A DNA stretch of 64,000 nucleotides from Epiperipatus broadwayi (lineage: Eukaryota; Onychophora; Udeonychophora; Euonychophora; Peripatidae): NCBI GenBank assembly GCA_028023455.1, contig JAQFVV010006353.1, forward strand, positions 1 through 64,000, in the 5' to 3' direction. The notes below the pieces were generated by a model. It ran no database searches and was not told where the DNA came from. It saw only the letters and a program-made list of their open reading frames with translations. The position numbers and the translations under genes are program-made. Position 1 is the stretch's first letter. Every line of letters starts with the position of its first letter. Of the stretch, positions 26,521 to 38,399 are shown piece after piece.

Positions 26521-28194
26521 CAAATCTGGATAATAACTGAAAAATGTCCGATTATTTCTTTCAATATGACATCATCTATGAAAATATGATGTTATAACCA
26601 CTGAAAAATGAATGATTATTTCTTTTAATATGATGTCATTGCAATATGACACATTTATTGTGGGTGTGAAAAGGTCTATCTTTCCTACATTGCAGCTTTA
26701 GTACTCAAGTACCCTTTAGATCAGCATTTGTGTTGTACATAATTAATGCCCATGTGTGGCATAACTGTTATATGATCAACTTTAGTAGTAGTATTGCTAT
26801 ATTCATTGTCCCATTATTGGATTGTTTGGTACTATATATATATATACATACAATTTAATCTCATTAAATTGCTAAAATAATAATAAAGAGAATATAAGTA
26901 CACAATATAAATATTAGCAATATGAATGGTGTGAATGTCTTCACTTAAAATTTAATATATATTAAAAAACTGATAACCAGAACATAAGAGATTGGTGCTT
27001 GCTATAATAATCTTTTTTTATTCTTTACTGGCATACTTATCAAACAAATAGACATCTTGAAGGTTCATTTTTATTACACTATGGGATCGATCAATTGTGA
27101 TAAACTAAAAGAAATTATTTATTTCTAAATGATATATCCACTTATTTTAATAATGTGATCGTATTTAAAAAAATGTATATATAGGACTCTTTGTGCAAAG
27201 ATTATTGTCCCCCCCCCCTATTCTCAACAACTTTAGACATTGGAGAATGATCCATACGAGTAGTATACTTTAGTAACACTATAACATCTTAACATTTATT
27301 TAATTATCGTATAATCTCATTTAACTTTGGAATAAATAATTTTCTAATATTATAGATTACATATATATTCATGTGTATGTTACATGTAGATGTCGTAGAC
27401 ATATAATAATATATAAATTTCTATTAAATGTCAATTATAATTAAGTTAATCATAAATTTTAAAATAAATGTTTCTTTAAGATGGACATTATAAAGAGTCG
27501 CTTTGTGTTTATGTCGAAATGATAAATAAAATTAAAAATAAAACTATATACGAAATAAATACATGTTGGTATTTTTTTAAATCAAGATCTATGTACAGTT
27601 TTAGACTAAATTTAGTAAACGATTGAATTCAGAAAAAAAAAAAAATCAATAATTTTAATGTGTTTTTGTTTCACTTATTCTAAATCACTTTGTATGTTTA
27701 ATTTTCAAAACATACTTTTAGAACTATAATTTAAGAAATAGAAATATCAGGTTATAATGACAATAAAATAAATAATATGCTAAAATAATATGATTTTAAA
27801 AATGTTTGTGATTAGGCTGCCTCTTCTAATTTGAAGTCTTGATAGATAATGACATCAAATTTTTTTTATAAATCTTTTTAAATTATGATTTATGTTTATG
27901 AGCATCAATTCAAATCAAATGTAAAACTATATGTCAAGTTAGAGTGTTTTACGTCTTGGGTAATAAATATTGCAAGTGAAAATTATTTGGAATATAATAA
28001 TAAACATATTAAAGTCATGTATAAACTTTGCTAGTATTTATTTATTTATTTTTTTTCTACGATAAAATTTATTTTAAATGTAAACTTTTTTTTTAATGTT
28101 TAAATTACATAACTATAATTTACATTGATAATTTTTGAAAATATGAATTTTTCTACAGTGCAGTGCCCATCCCTTGTATATGTATATAAATGGA
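26521..28194. other. Intergenic, no recognised feature
   Basis: AT-rich filler with a nine- to ten-base C run near 27210. Nothing coding was seen. Confidence 0.45.
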
Positions 28195-28560
28195 TTGTCC
28201 TATACATGAAGGGTCAGTGACTTGTGGTCAACATGGGTAGGATGAGAAGGTTGGCACTAAGGTGGGCTTTGAGCGTTCCATCTTCAGATTTTCAGTGAAA
28301 TGGATGGCTGAAGAGTTGTGGGGTGGAGTGTTTTGAAGCCTGCCCATCAAAGTATGGAGATTGGCTATCTTAATATAAGCTGAGTTTGATTGTATATATG
28401 TGTAGAGATGATAATCTGGACCAACTGATGAGTGCTGGTTTAGCATGAAATACCTTTTTTGGTGATTATTTATCTTTTCAACATTGTGATCAAGTGTATC
28501 AGTGTATGAGATAGTATGGATGATTGAGGGTCATGTGAAAGTCTGAGTTCAAACCCCCTT
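28195..28560 (+). mobile_element. Hammerhead-bearing repeat, family A copy 2 (longest)
   Basis: It shares order and sequence with 45745-46110 (minus) over about 350 bp, starting at TATACATGAAGGGTCAG and ending after GTGTATCAGTG and GTGAAAGTCTG. No frame, LTR or inverted ends. Only one hammerhead per unit is present, placed about two thirds along. The end GAGTTCAAACCCC resembles a pol III B box, which may be chance. Confidence 0.8.
28405..28474 (+). ncRNA. Hammerhead ribozyme, family A, stem III damaged
   Basis: Stem I strand ATAATC (28411-28416) pairs with GATTAT, and ACCAA with TTGGT. Core CTGATGA is at 28425-28431, stem II GTGCT/AGCAT is perfect with loop GGTTT, and GAAA lies at 28447-28450. 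The small palindrome that forms stem III and the cut site in copy 1 (ATACGTATA) is here ATACCTTTTT, so cleavage is probably lost. Confidence 0.75.
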
Positions 28561-29550
28561 TATATTACATATTGATAATTTTTGTGAAATATATTATTTA
28601 ATCATTATTTAATTCATACACAGTAAGGATAAATGCATGCAATGTATTTACATATGTATAGATAAATCTGCTAAAGTTTCATAAAGCATTCATTTATTTA
28701 TTTCTTTGTGTTTACATAAATATATAACATTAATCAATACTGTGTTTCAAACTATACGTAAAAACAGGAAATGGATATTTTTCCTACTGTTGTCAATAAC
28801 GCTGAATTGCCCTTTCATTTGATTAGATTAGCAGCAAATGTAAAATAACTAATGTATACTTAAGTATTCCCAATTTTTTTATAAAAAATATTTCAATCTA
28901 GAAAATTATATTAATAGAGTTGAAATTCAAATTAGATACAAATACAAACCTTTAAGTACAATTAATAATGAATATTCACATAATAGAATCCAAATCTGGT
29001 CATTTTAACATTTTTATCAACAATTTGTCATAAATGGACTATGTAATATTATTAAATAAATAAGTATTAATTGGTGATTTTATATTTGATGTTACCTTAA
29101 ATAATTAAGAGAATGGTATATTGATATTAATACATTAGAAAAAAGTAATTATTTCCTGTTTTATGCATATAGTTTGAAGTGAATTAATGGCACATATTTG
29201 AGTCATGGTTAGAGTTAGTCAGATAAGTGGTAGATTTAGTTATAAAGAAACTATACTTACATATAGACTGAAATTAAATAACGATGTTTTAATATGATGA
29301 GCTTGAATGGATTTCTCTACAAAAACTGGCTAAGTAATGTAAATAGGTATTCATCAATTGAGGAAGTGACGAAGTGATATTGACAGTTGGAAAAAATTAT
29401 TTTTAGTTTGTTTATATATATATATAATATACAAATCAATATATATATATCAAAATACAGTACAATTTATATAAATTATATTCTTTTAGAAGTACTTTCG
29501 ACTATACACTTTGTAGTCTTTATCAACTATATAACGTTGAATAATATTGT
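28561..29550. other. Intergenic, no recognised feature
   Basis: AT-rich, with TA runs near 29410-29450. No coding signal was seen. Confidence 0.45.
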
Positions 29551-29664
29551 GAAACGAATACAGATATCAAACTTTATATATATATGTTAAAACGAAGATT
29601 TGCACGGGTTAAATATATAAAATACATATTTTGCGGGTTCATCCGTGTTAAAAACTTTTAATAT

Positions 29665-29712
29665 CAATATACTGACGTTTCGACTTGGTCACACAAGCCA
29701 TCCACAGAGTTA
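29665..29712 (-). ncRNA. Hammerhead-like motif at the 3' end of the Penelope-like element (family D)
   Basis: The minus strand has stem II GGCTTG/CAAGTC (rc of 29694-29699 and 29682-29687) and GAAACGTC, which supplies the GAAA core, a minimal stem III (AC/GT) and the GUC cut triplet. The 5' core reads CTGTGGA instead of CTGANGA, so two core bases are lost. A few bases of stem I (ACT/AGT) pair. It is probably an inactive copy. Confidence 0.65.
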
Positions 29713-29801
29713 TAAAAAGGTAGAAAGACGGTTGTAGAGGCGCTACAATCATTGGTTTGAATAAAACATTAAAAATCCCACCAATAGCAAAAATGTTAAA
29801 T

Positions 29802-30074
29802 TTAAGAATGTTTTTTAAAGAAATCTTTCCAAATAGGAGGAAGTTTGTACGTATCATCTCGCTTATTGATACAATCTGGCCTTTTAAGTATCTCAATGGC
29901 TGCTCTGATTTTGCATTGGTAGAGATTATCACATCTGGATATGATCCTGGTACTAGAAAAATCTATTTTATGACCTGAATCTATAGTATGGAGTGAGAGT
30001 GCTGATGATGATGAGTGTTGTTTAACTGCATTAGCATGCTCATCTCTCCTAACACTGATGCGACGATTACTCAT
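29802..30074 (-). pseudogene. Penelope-like GIY-YIG domain, C-terminal part
   Basis: An open stretch of 90 codons reads SNRRISVRRDEHANAVKQ, then SSALSLHTIDSGHKIDF, STRIISR, then YQCKIRAAIEILK and finally KLPPIWKDF. This follows the Penelope-type C-terminus: Arg-rich helix, SALxxHxxxxGHxIDF, the catalytic-region Glu in AAIEI, and a closing LPPIW motif. The GIY and YIG strands are missing because the copy is truncated at the TA run at 30073-30094. It ends in a stop at 29802. A 94-codon shadow frame overlaps it. Confidence 0.88.
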
Positions 30075-30129
30075 ATATATATATATATATATATGAAACG
30101 AATACAGATATCAAACTTTATATATATAT

Positions 30130-31425
30130 ATAACATCTATAGCATGTATATGTACATATGAAGAATTAGGTAGAATAAAAGGAAATATATTCAAATCATT
30201 CAAAACAAAATAAAATACAATAATAGAAATTAATAAGAGGAGAAAGTGTAACAAAAAATTATATTATTTTATTTATTGCTAACATCTTGCTATAGTTTAT
30301 TGTAAGTTATATGCAAATAATAGGCTCTATTAATTAATAATCATTAATTAAAGTCTAAATATTTAAATATATTAACATATTTTAAATTTTCTTATAAAAC
30401 TCAAATTACTTAGTGAATCATTCCTCAATTAATAACTGTGTATAGGTACATCTCAATTCATCACGATTTAACAATTTGAAATACTGGGTTTATTTGATGA
30501 CTTAAAGATTATTTCAATACTTTACTATCATCTTCCAATAAAACAGTTCTTTCCTTGATGTCCAACTTTCTAATCGAATATTAGTTTGAAAAATAAAAAG
30601 CTATTAGTATGTATATTTTATTAATTTTCACAATCATTTAAATTCACTTTGAGTCTTTCCAGAATATTTTTGAAAAAGAAATGAAAGCTTGTTACTCTCT
30701 ATTAATATCTTTCGCAGAACTCCATTTAATTTCTACCAATATTGTTCGAATTTCTAGGCCTGTAGAAGTTCTATTATTTTTCCAAAAATCTCAAACAAAT
30801 TGCATTAATTAGTTATTTTATATAAATTTCTTTATTCTTTTTTGCATAATTTAATAATATTCTTATTTGAATAATCTTTTAAACATGTTCTTAAGATATT
30901 TAAAAATCCTTTTTCACTTTTTATAACTCAACTTTTCTCTCCTAAATATATATAGTCTTGTCTAATTTTTCATTTTATATATCTTCCAATAATTAACTAT
31001 TTAATTAATATTTATATTTTAAAAATATTCACAATTAAATTTATATATATTATTTTATTATTAATTCTAATATTCTCATGGATAAATGATGAATTCATAG
31101 TATTATTTCCAGAAACTTCTGTATAATAAAAAATATAATTCCTAAATAGCAGATGTTTCAGTACAATAACATGTCAAAACTCTCCATACAGATGTGCTAA
31201 CATAAGAAGTAGTGATAATGTGATACAATAACAAATACATTCTTCAGAGCTTTTTCTTTTTTAAATTATAAGAATGTATGTGGTGAGATTTAGAATTGTT
31301 ATTTTTTTCTTCTGTTATTTTCTTCTCAGTCTCAAATTTATTGGTTGAGAAGTTTTAAAAAAGATTTTATTTTTCAATAGCTTTTTTAAAATATTGTTAA
31401 TTTTCTTTAATTGCACATTTGTCAT
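30130..31425. other. Intergenic; right part may be 3' flank of the next Penelope fragment
   Basis: AT-rich. Bases 31165-31215 carry AAACTCTCCATACAG followed by AGTAGTGATAATGTG, which recurs in like form at 13011-13052 and 17733-17750. I cannot tie this short family to any element. Confidence 0.35.
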
Positions 31426-31632
31426 TTATGCTCTTGAGCCTTTTAAAATCTCTATATTTTCCCTTAGTAATCTCTGGTCATATTGCTCAATTTTTGCCAT
31501 AATATGTGTTTTATTAAAATTGATGTTATGGTTAGTTAATTTAATGTGTGAATATATGGATGATGAATTATATTTTTCTCTAACTACCAGAATGTGTTCT
31601 TCCTTTCTTATGTTTATTCTATGATTGGTCAA
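31426..31632 (-). pseudogene. Second Penelope-like GIY-YIG C-terminal fragment
   Basis: A 68-codon frame reads TNHRINIRKEEHILVV, then NSSSIYSHIKLTNHNINF, NKTHIMAKI and LLRENIEILKGSR. It lines up with the 30.0 kb fragment: Arg block, SSxxxHxxxxxHxIDF-like block, and ENIEI in place of AAIEI. It stops before the LPPIW end. No hammerhead was found downstream. Confidence 0.75.
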
Positions 31633-32754
31633 TCCAATATGTGAATGTAAATCAATAGAATTTGAGAATGAATAGAAAAGAACAAAAGAAAAAAATAATA
31701 ATTTTAAATTTCACCACACACAGCCTTATTATTTGAGAAAGAAGCTCAAAGGAAAGTACTTGATATTGTATTGAAATATTAGCTATTTAGCTGTTATATT
31801 TTTATTACACTGAAGCTTTCAGAAATAGTGTTGTGAATTCATTATTTTATTATACCTATATTTTGATTTTTTTCTTCTTTTGTTAAATTAAAATTTTCTT
31901 AGCATTTATAAATATTTAATCTTTCATCTATTTCTAAGTTTCTTTCTCAGTACAATACTCTGCTATTTTATTATAAAAATATTAATAATGTAATTTTCTT
32001 TTTAACTAAAAATTAGTCCTCAATATTTTTCCTTTTTTTAACATCATTATTTTCTTTTTACTTTTAATACTATATTTTGTCTGTCAAATAGGAAATAGTT
32101 AACTCTTTATTATTATTGTTATTATTATTTTTTTAACGTAAATACTTCACTTTGGCATATCTTCTTAATTCCATCATATAACTATTGTCTACAAGTCGAT
32201 TTTTACATTTTTATTTACTGCCTTTTTTATGAATTAATCAATGAAATTGAGTTTTGTTTTATACTGTACAAAACATATACCCCCTGCCTTTTAAGTACGA
32301 AAATTTAAGTACTAGTTTTTATAATTGATTTCCAATTCGAGTTTTACTTTATTTTTTGAAAAAATATAATTAATTATAAATTATTTTTTTAGAAAAACAA
32401 AAATAAATGAATAAGAGCATTTACTAACTCATATATTATTAAAATCTAATTGGTACAGTAAAAAGTGAATAAAAATTAACTAGTAAGGAATCGGATATTT
32501 ATATACATTTAACAATATGCTATTTATAAAGCTAAATATGATATACCAAAATACATATATCAAGTTCTTTTAACCAGTAAAAGTTCAAAACGACATAGAA
32601 GCATATAAAACCATCTTATAAGTCCTACTTTTTTTCAAATGTGGTTATCTTAAAACTTCTTTGTATTAGTAATATAATATATATATATAATAGTAATAAT
32701 AACAAGTCAGATGTCACATGACTTATATATAGCTTGCACTTACAAATATGTAAA
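31633..32754. other. Intergenic, no recognised feature
   Basis: AT-rich; nothing recognised. Confidence 0.4.
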
Positions 32755-32912
32755 ATTAAGAGCGTGCTAATAACTCTAAACAAGCTTTTTTTTTTTTATT
32801 TATGATAAATGCTACTACAAGAGAAGGCATTCAAATCATTTTTATCTTGGATTGTCCCCATCCCCAGACCGGTTTCGACCTATGAGCCTCTTCAGTGAGG
32901 AGTTGGGACATT
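32755..32912 (-). mobile_element. Hammerhead-bearing repeat, family C copy 1
   Basis: Shared with 51738-51880 on the minus strand: hammerhead first, then blocks with ATGATTTGAATG, AGCATTTATCATAAA and GCTTGTTTAGA. A TA run borders the hammerhead end at 32910-32931. The outer limits are uncertain. Confidence 0.75.
32853..32910 (-). ncRNA. Hammerhead ribozyme, type I, family C, intact core
   Basis: Minus-strand parts: core CTGAAGA (rc of 32889-32895, fits CUGANGA), stem II GGCT/GGTC with loop CATA, core GAAA (32873-32876), minimal stem III ACC/GGT and cut triplet GTC. Stem I pairs TCCTCA with TGGGGA (one G-U pair), then an AAC/T internal loop, then GTCCC with GGGAC. The predicted cut is between 32866 and 32867. 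The stems are GC-rich in an AT-rich setting, which makes a chance match unlikely. Confidence 0.88.
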
Positions 32913-32931
32913 ATATATATATATATATATA

Positions 32932-34710
32932 GTTTGTGCATATATAAAAATATGTATTTTACAATGAGAAAGTGTTCAATCATTTATAATAATTTAACAT
33001 ACTAACCAATTCACATTTCTTCTTTATATATAGTTATTACATAATCAAAAAAAAAATTTTTTTTATTCTTGACTAAATTATATTCAATTAGGAAGTCAAT
33101 AGCACTCATTTATTTCAAGCACTCAATTTATAGCAATGTTATATTTATGTAGTTAAAATTGAAAAATATCATATATTACTCTTATTAAACTAAACTGCCA
33201 GATAAGTTAATGAACTGTTAAGAGAGATAGGAGTACAGGATTGCTAGAAATTTTAATATTTTTGTCTGGTAAATCTAATAAACATCTTTTTTATTATCAA
33301 TTATAATTAAATTTCTTTCTATATAAATTACAAATGAGAGAAATTACTCTGCTTTGGTAATTTGACAAATTTCGATTGATTTAAAATAATTGCTAATAAT
33401 AATTTTATTGATTTAAAAATTAATCTGGCCAAAGTTTTTTAATGATAATTATCTGTGTAAATAATAGAGATAATAATTTTAAATTGTCATTTTCATATCC
33501 ATAAATTGTCAAACATTATGGCTAGGGAACAGATTAACTATCAAAAAACACACACACACACATATAGAGTAAATTATTTAACAAATGAAAACTCCATTTT
33601 TAAATAAAATTAAATCTATAGCCAAAATGTTTCAAAATGAAGTAACCAATTAGACTGTTTTTGCAGGATGAAGGAAAACAATATTAAACTCATTCAAGCT
33701 ATTCCTAATAAAAATGACCATTTTTTATTAGTACTCAGGCTTTTATGTATGAAGTGGTAGCTGTGATTAAAGCTACAAGTGTTGGGTCCAAAATTGATCT
33801 TAATAATATAAGTATGCTTTGATTTGCATGCCCATATTTTTGTATACTATTTCAATGGAATATGTAATAGACAATAATATGTAATAAGCATAAATAAAGA
33901 TATGATTCATATTGGTCAATTATTTGTAATGAAATAATCAAAGAACCCCCAAGTCCTAAAAATAGAAAAATGTTACTATAGCAGATAATAAATACAATTA
34001 TCAATAGTATCATCATGTGGGCAGCTATTTGTAGTAGAATTAAAAACACAATAATAATAAAATCAATAATAAAAATAGCTGTTAATGATCAGCCTGCTTT
34101 ATATTGGATTATCATTTTAAACTTAAAATATTCAATTACATAAACATACTGTATAACATAAAATCTGATAATAGGGATGATCAAGTCAATGTAAATAATG
34201 AGGCAAAGTATTAAATGTACATATTAATGCTTTCTACAAGCATAATAAATAAATTCTAATAATAAAACTAATTATAGTCTATGTTATTTAAAATACTTTA
34301 ATTATTAAGATAATCTATTCAACTCAGGCATATGGTACCATGAATATATTTGCCATAAAAAAGTAGTCATATATATATATGTTACTAAGGGATATGGAAT
34401 TTAAATATGACTTTGGTTCCAATTCTAAAAAGAATTATATAGAATCCATGCACTCACATATCAAATTTCATTATTATTTATTGGTATATCTAGCAGAATA
34501 TGGGACAAATACCAATCTAGTATTTAAATGGATTAACTGTAATAATTTAAAATAATGATTAATTGTGCTCTTAATTAATTAAAAATATAAATAAAAAAAT
34601 AATGTTCTAATATAAATATTCTTCAATAATACAAGTAAATTATTTTATTCAGATTCATTTATAAATATTATGCAGATCTTATTCTTTTATATACAAACAA
34701 TATTTAAAAT
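32932..34710. other. Intergenic, no recognised feature
   Basis: AT-rich with a CA run at about 33550-33561. No coding signal was seen. Confidence 0.4.
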
Positions 34711-35102
34711 AATATTTACTAAGCAATAAACTTCAAGAGTGTGCACTTGAAAATGCGAATGTAGGGATCTCTACAGGTATTAACCACAAGCTTACACTTT
34801 GAAAAAAAAAGAGGGGAACCCTTCTTTACTTCAACCTATTTTCTATATAAATAGGTGAAGCTGAAGTGGTTAGATTGGTAATAGGAATTGTGGACTTAAT
34901 CAGTGAAATATTGAATAGCTTTTACACTCTCAGATCTAACCACTTCAGCTTAACCTATTTTTTTTTATAGAAAATAGGTTAAAGTAAATAAGGGTTCCCC
35001 TCTTTTCTTCCAAAGCATAAGATTGTGGTTAAGGCCTGTAGAGGTCCCTACCTTCACAGTTTCAAGCACACCCTCTTGAGGTTTATTGCCTTAGTAAATA
35101 TT
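34711..35102. mobile_element. Foldback element with about 165-bp arms
   Basis: Left arm 34711-34875 and right arm 34933-35102 are reverse complements with some differences (ACTTCAAGAG against CTCTTGAGGT, AAGAGGGGAACCCTT against AAGGGTTCCCCTCTTTT). The loop is 57 bp. Each arm contains the box GGGATCTCTACAGG or GGGACCTCTACAGG. No coding capacity. It could be a MITE or a foldback DNA transposon; ends and target duplication are not clear. Confidence 0.8.
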
Positions 35103-35154
35103 ACTTATGTAATCAATGTGCATTAAATAAATTTATAATTACAATATTTAAAAT

Positions 35155-35270
35155 AATAGTTTTAACAAGGCTGTAAACCTTAGCAATGAGCGTCTGAAAA
35201 AATCATCACTAGGGACCTCTGTAGGTCTTTAAAACACATTGCTAAGGTTTACAGCCTTGTTAAAACTATT
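35155..35270. repeat. Perfect 34-bp inverted repeat with 48-bp loop
   Basis: Bases 35155-35188 and 35237-35270 are exact reverse complements, starting AATAGTTTTAACAAGG. The loop carries AGGGACCTCTGTAGGT, the same box as in the arms of the foldback element 50 bp away. Confidence 0.9.
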
Positions 35271-37860
35271 ACTGAAATAATAGTGAGCTTTTAATACAAT
35301 TTATAATATTTAAAATACTAATTTTAATTTATCTTAATTTATATATCAAGTTATTTTCACAGTATATATTATTAATAATACTTTCACTGCTTGCTTATAC
35401 ATACAAATATAAATAAACATTTGGGTTTTTATTCGCCATTAACAATTATAATTCTGTGATGTAGTAAAATATCTATTTGAACACTAAAAAATCACAAATC
35501 TATAAACAAATGAAAATTTGGTAGAATAATTTCTAAGAAGAAATTTTACTTTTTTTTTCCTTAGGAGACTTCAAGCTGCTTTTATTCTTCATAATACATT
35601 TTTTATAGTTTATTTTCATTATTTTCAGTAGAACTTATGAAATAATTTATTTAAAATAATTTTGCTTTTTTCTTCAAATTATTATAGTTTATATATAAAA
35701 AATTTTTCTTTGAGCTATTAACTGATTTTTTTTTACATCTTTAGTACTGAAATTTATATTTTAAAATAATATGCACAGTTTATATTAAACAGCAAGTTCT
35801 TTCAACCATTCTTGTTTCATAAAAACAGCTAACCTGAAAAAAACATGTTTTACCTAACAAATAGGAAAAATAAGTGTTGACAGTTGTTCAGCTCTTATTG
35901 ACTTTCAACAATATTCAAACTTAAACATTAAATAATGGTTGCACACACAGCAGAATATGGGCCAACATGGAACCATCACCCAATTTCTGGTATTCCAAAA
36001 TTTTACCAGCATGTAATATGTTAGCAACTATTCTTTTGTGTTACTGCCACTCATATAGATAAAACCTGGTTTATTATTTATTAGATCACACTGAGAAAAG
36101 TATAGATTAGTAAGCAGAAGGATTAAAGTTAAGCATTTTCTCTTCTTAACTAATGAAAACACTACAACTGTAATAGAATGGTTATCATTAGCTTACTTTT
36201 CATTCAAAATCATAGATTTAAAAATATTTTTTTTAATTAAATGATTTTTCAGAATCTCTTTTTAGTATAAATAAATTGAAATTAACTTTCATGATTAAGT
36301 TATCCAATAATAGTATTTTGGTCTGACCCTACATTTAAGCCAGATAAAATTAATATTACTAAATAATGTGATTTTTAGTTTATATGCCAGTTTTTAATTG
36401 AATGTTTATCTGGTTACATAGCTATAATATATGTAGATAAATATATATATATATAAAAATTATTATATTTTCAATATCTACATCTATTACTTCTGTAAAT
36501 ATCTGTTAGGTTAATTATAAATACATTAATTTGTATAATAAAAGCAATCAACTAGTTTTACTGCTTAGGAGTTAATAAGCCATATATGCTTTCAAAGTGA
36601 CAAGATTGGGCTGTGATTCATGGAATTTAAACTACAAAATTTGCCCATCTAGTATTGTACCAAATCATGCAAGAAAAGTATATATTAATAATTTTCAAAA
36701 TGGCCATCAAGATTTGTCCAAAACATTAATTTTTAATGTGAATAAATTTTTACATTAAAAAAATCTTTATATTGGCAGTTGATGATTATTTGCAAATGTA
36801 AAAGGAAAAAAATAATAGAAGAATTCATAGATGAAAGTTGTTTTACAGGTTATATATTGTAATACAGTGGGTGTAGAAGCTTGCTGTGTCAACTAAATTA
36901 ACATTATGACAAATTGGAGCATGAATTATGTGATCACAAGTCAACTTTAATCTGATGTAAGTTGTGATACTTAATCATGTTGGCTATGTATAATATTAAT
37001 TATGGAATGACATAATTTGATAATTAAAATACTTGTCTGACATGATCAATAACAATGAAAATTTATGAATCTCTCTTGATGAAAAAACAAATAATTTATT
37101 TTATACCATGCACCGGTTTGTTTATTTCACATTTTTTTATACAATTATCTAATTCATTCCAAATATAAAAAATTGGATGTTATTCATGAACATACTATAT
37201 TAACAATAATATAAATAAATTACAAAATATTTAATTTTAATTAACATAATCTTAATAAAAATGGGGGATGGGTAAAAACAATAATAGCATAAAAGAAGTA
37301 ATAGCATAAGAGAAAAGGAAGTTTTTTTTTTGGGTGTGTGTGATAGAAATAGTTTTTTTTTTTTATAAAAAAAAAAAAAAAAAACAGAAAAGAAATATTA
37401 ATAGTTATAAAAATAGTTAATAGAGGGATGTGTAGGATAGGAATATGAAAGAGAGGTTAAAAGGAAGTTGAATTACTAGAGTAATGTGGAGGATAGAGAT
37501 GATTAAAAGAATATAATAAGGTAAGAAGATTTTATATGAAATAATTAAGAATGTTAAATGAATAGTTAGAATAAAAGATAAAGAAAGATTATATTGATAG
37601 TGATTAAAAAAATTTTTGGGATTAGTGTAATTAAAATTACTTTATAATGTAAATATTATATGTATTAAAGTTATATGTATAAGTATATGTTATAGAAAAA
37701 GAGGATAGAAAAGATTTTAAAGGAGTATAAAATAGGATGATAAATATGTTAAAGATATTATATGAATTGAAAAGGTTGTAAAATATTTTTTTAAAAAAAT
37801 TAAAATTTAAAAGTTTGATAGGAATTTAATAATTTTATATAAAATAATTAATGCATTTTA
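35271..37860. other. Intergenic; strand-skewed purine-rich zone at 37.26-37.78 kb
   Basis: No genes seen. Bases 37260-37780 are strongly G+A on the plus strand and include a T run followed by a long A run (37354-37384). This may be untranslated sequence of the element that ends in the motif at 37.9 kb. Confidence 0.4.
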
Positions 37861-37884
37861 ATTGTATTTTTATGTGTGTTCAAA

Positions 37885-37935
37885 TTTTGTAGATCTGATG
37901 AAGACTGCATGGTACAGTTGAAACTGTAATCAATA
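37885..37935 (+). ncRNA. Hammerhead-like motif, family E copy 1
   Basis: Core CTGATGA at 37895-37901, one extra A, stem II GACTG/CAGTT with a 7-base loop, then GAAA at 37920-37923 and CTGTA, which can serve as minimal stem III plus a GUA cut triplet. Stem I is short (GAT/ATC). The core is perfect, but the extra base and weak stem I leave doubt. Confidence 0.5.
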
Positions 37936-38309
37936 ATAAAAGTTTTTTTGCTGAAAAGTGAAAAGTGTAAGATTTTTGAAATTCAATATAATTTCATTTG
38001 CTTTATATTTTTTTTTTCTTTTAACTTTATACTTGATTAATGATTAGCTGGCAATATGTCCCAATTCACTAACAAAATATAATGACAATAATAATAAAAT
38101 ATGTATACAAAACATTTATAAACTATAAATATCAATGAATTGTCAAATTCAAATATTGAAACATATCTTAATTAATACATTTATTTATTAATAAATGACA
38201 ATAATTAGAGTATTAAAGATTTGACAAAAAATAATCAGTAAAATTTTATTTAACATATAATAACATCTCACTCTTCTTACACTTTAAAGCAAAATATATT
38301 TCTTTATTC

Positions 38310-38355
38310 TTTACAGTTTCGACTGTTCCTAGCAATCTTCATCAGATCTACAAAA
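38310..38355 (-). ncRNA. Hammerhead-like motif, family E copy 2, convergent to copy 1
   Basis: On the minus strand: CTGATGA (rc of 38339-38345), extra A, stem II GATTG/CAGTC with loop CTAGGAA, GAAA (38317-38320), CTGTA. Compared with copy 1 the stem II changes keep pairing. Shared flanks run from AATTTTGTAGAT before the core to AAGTGTAAG about 60 bases after it. Stem I is not evident here. Confidence 0.5.
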
Positions 38356-38399
38356 TTTAAACATTATATCAATACAACAATATTTCATACATATATTAA

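Larger units (their letters stand above)
29551..30129 (-). mobile_element. 5'-truncated Penelope-like insertion with 35-bp target duplication
   Basis: Bases 29551-29585 and 30095-30129 are the same 35 bases, starting GAAACGAATACAGATATC. Between them, on the minus strand, lie a TA run, the C-terminal part of a GIY-YIG domain, an untranslated stretch and a hammerhead-like fold near the 3' end. Target duplication, 5' truncation and a terminal hammerhead fit the known biology of Penelope-like elements. The identical flanks suggest that the insertion is not very old. Confidence 0.82.

Noticed and set aside
29648-29978. Open frames of 94 codons (minus) and 73 codons (plus) over the Penelope fragment
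   Set aside because: They are shadows of, or run-ons from, the GIY-YIG frame; the plus frame is antisense.
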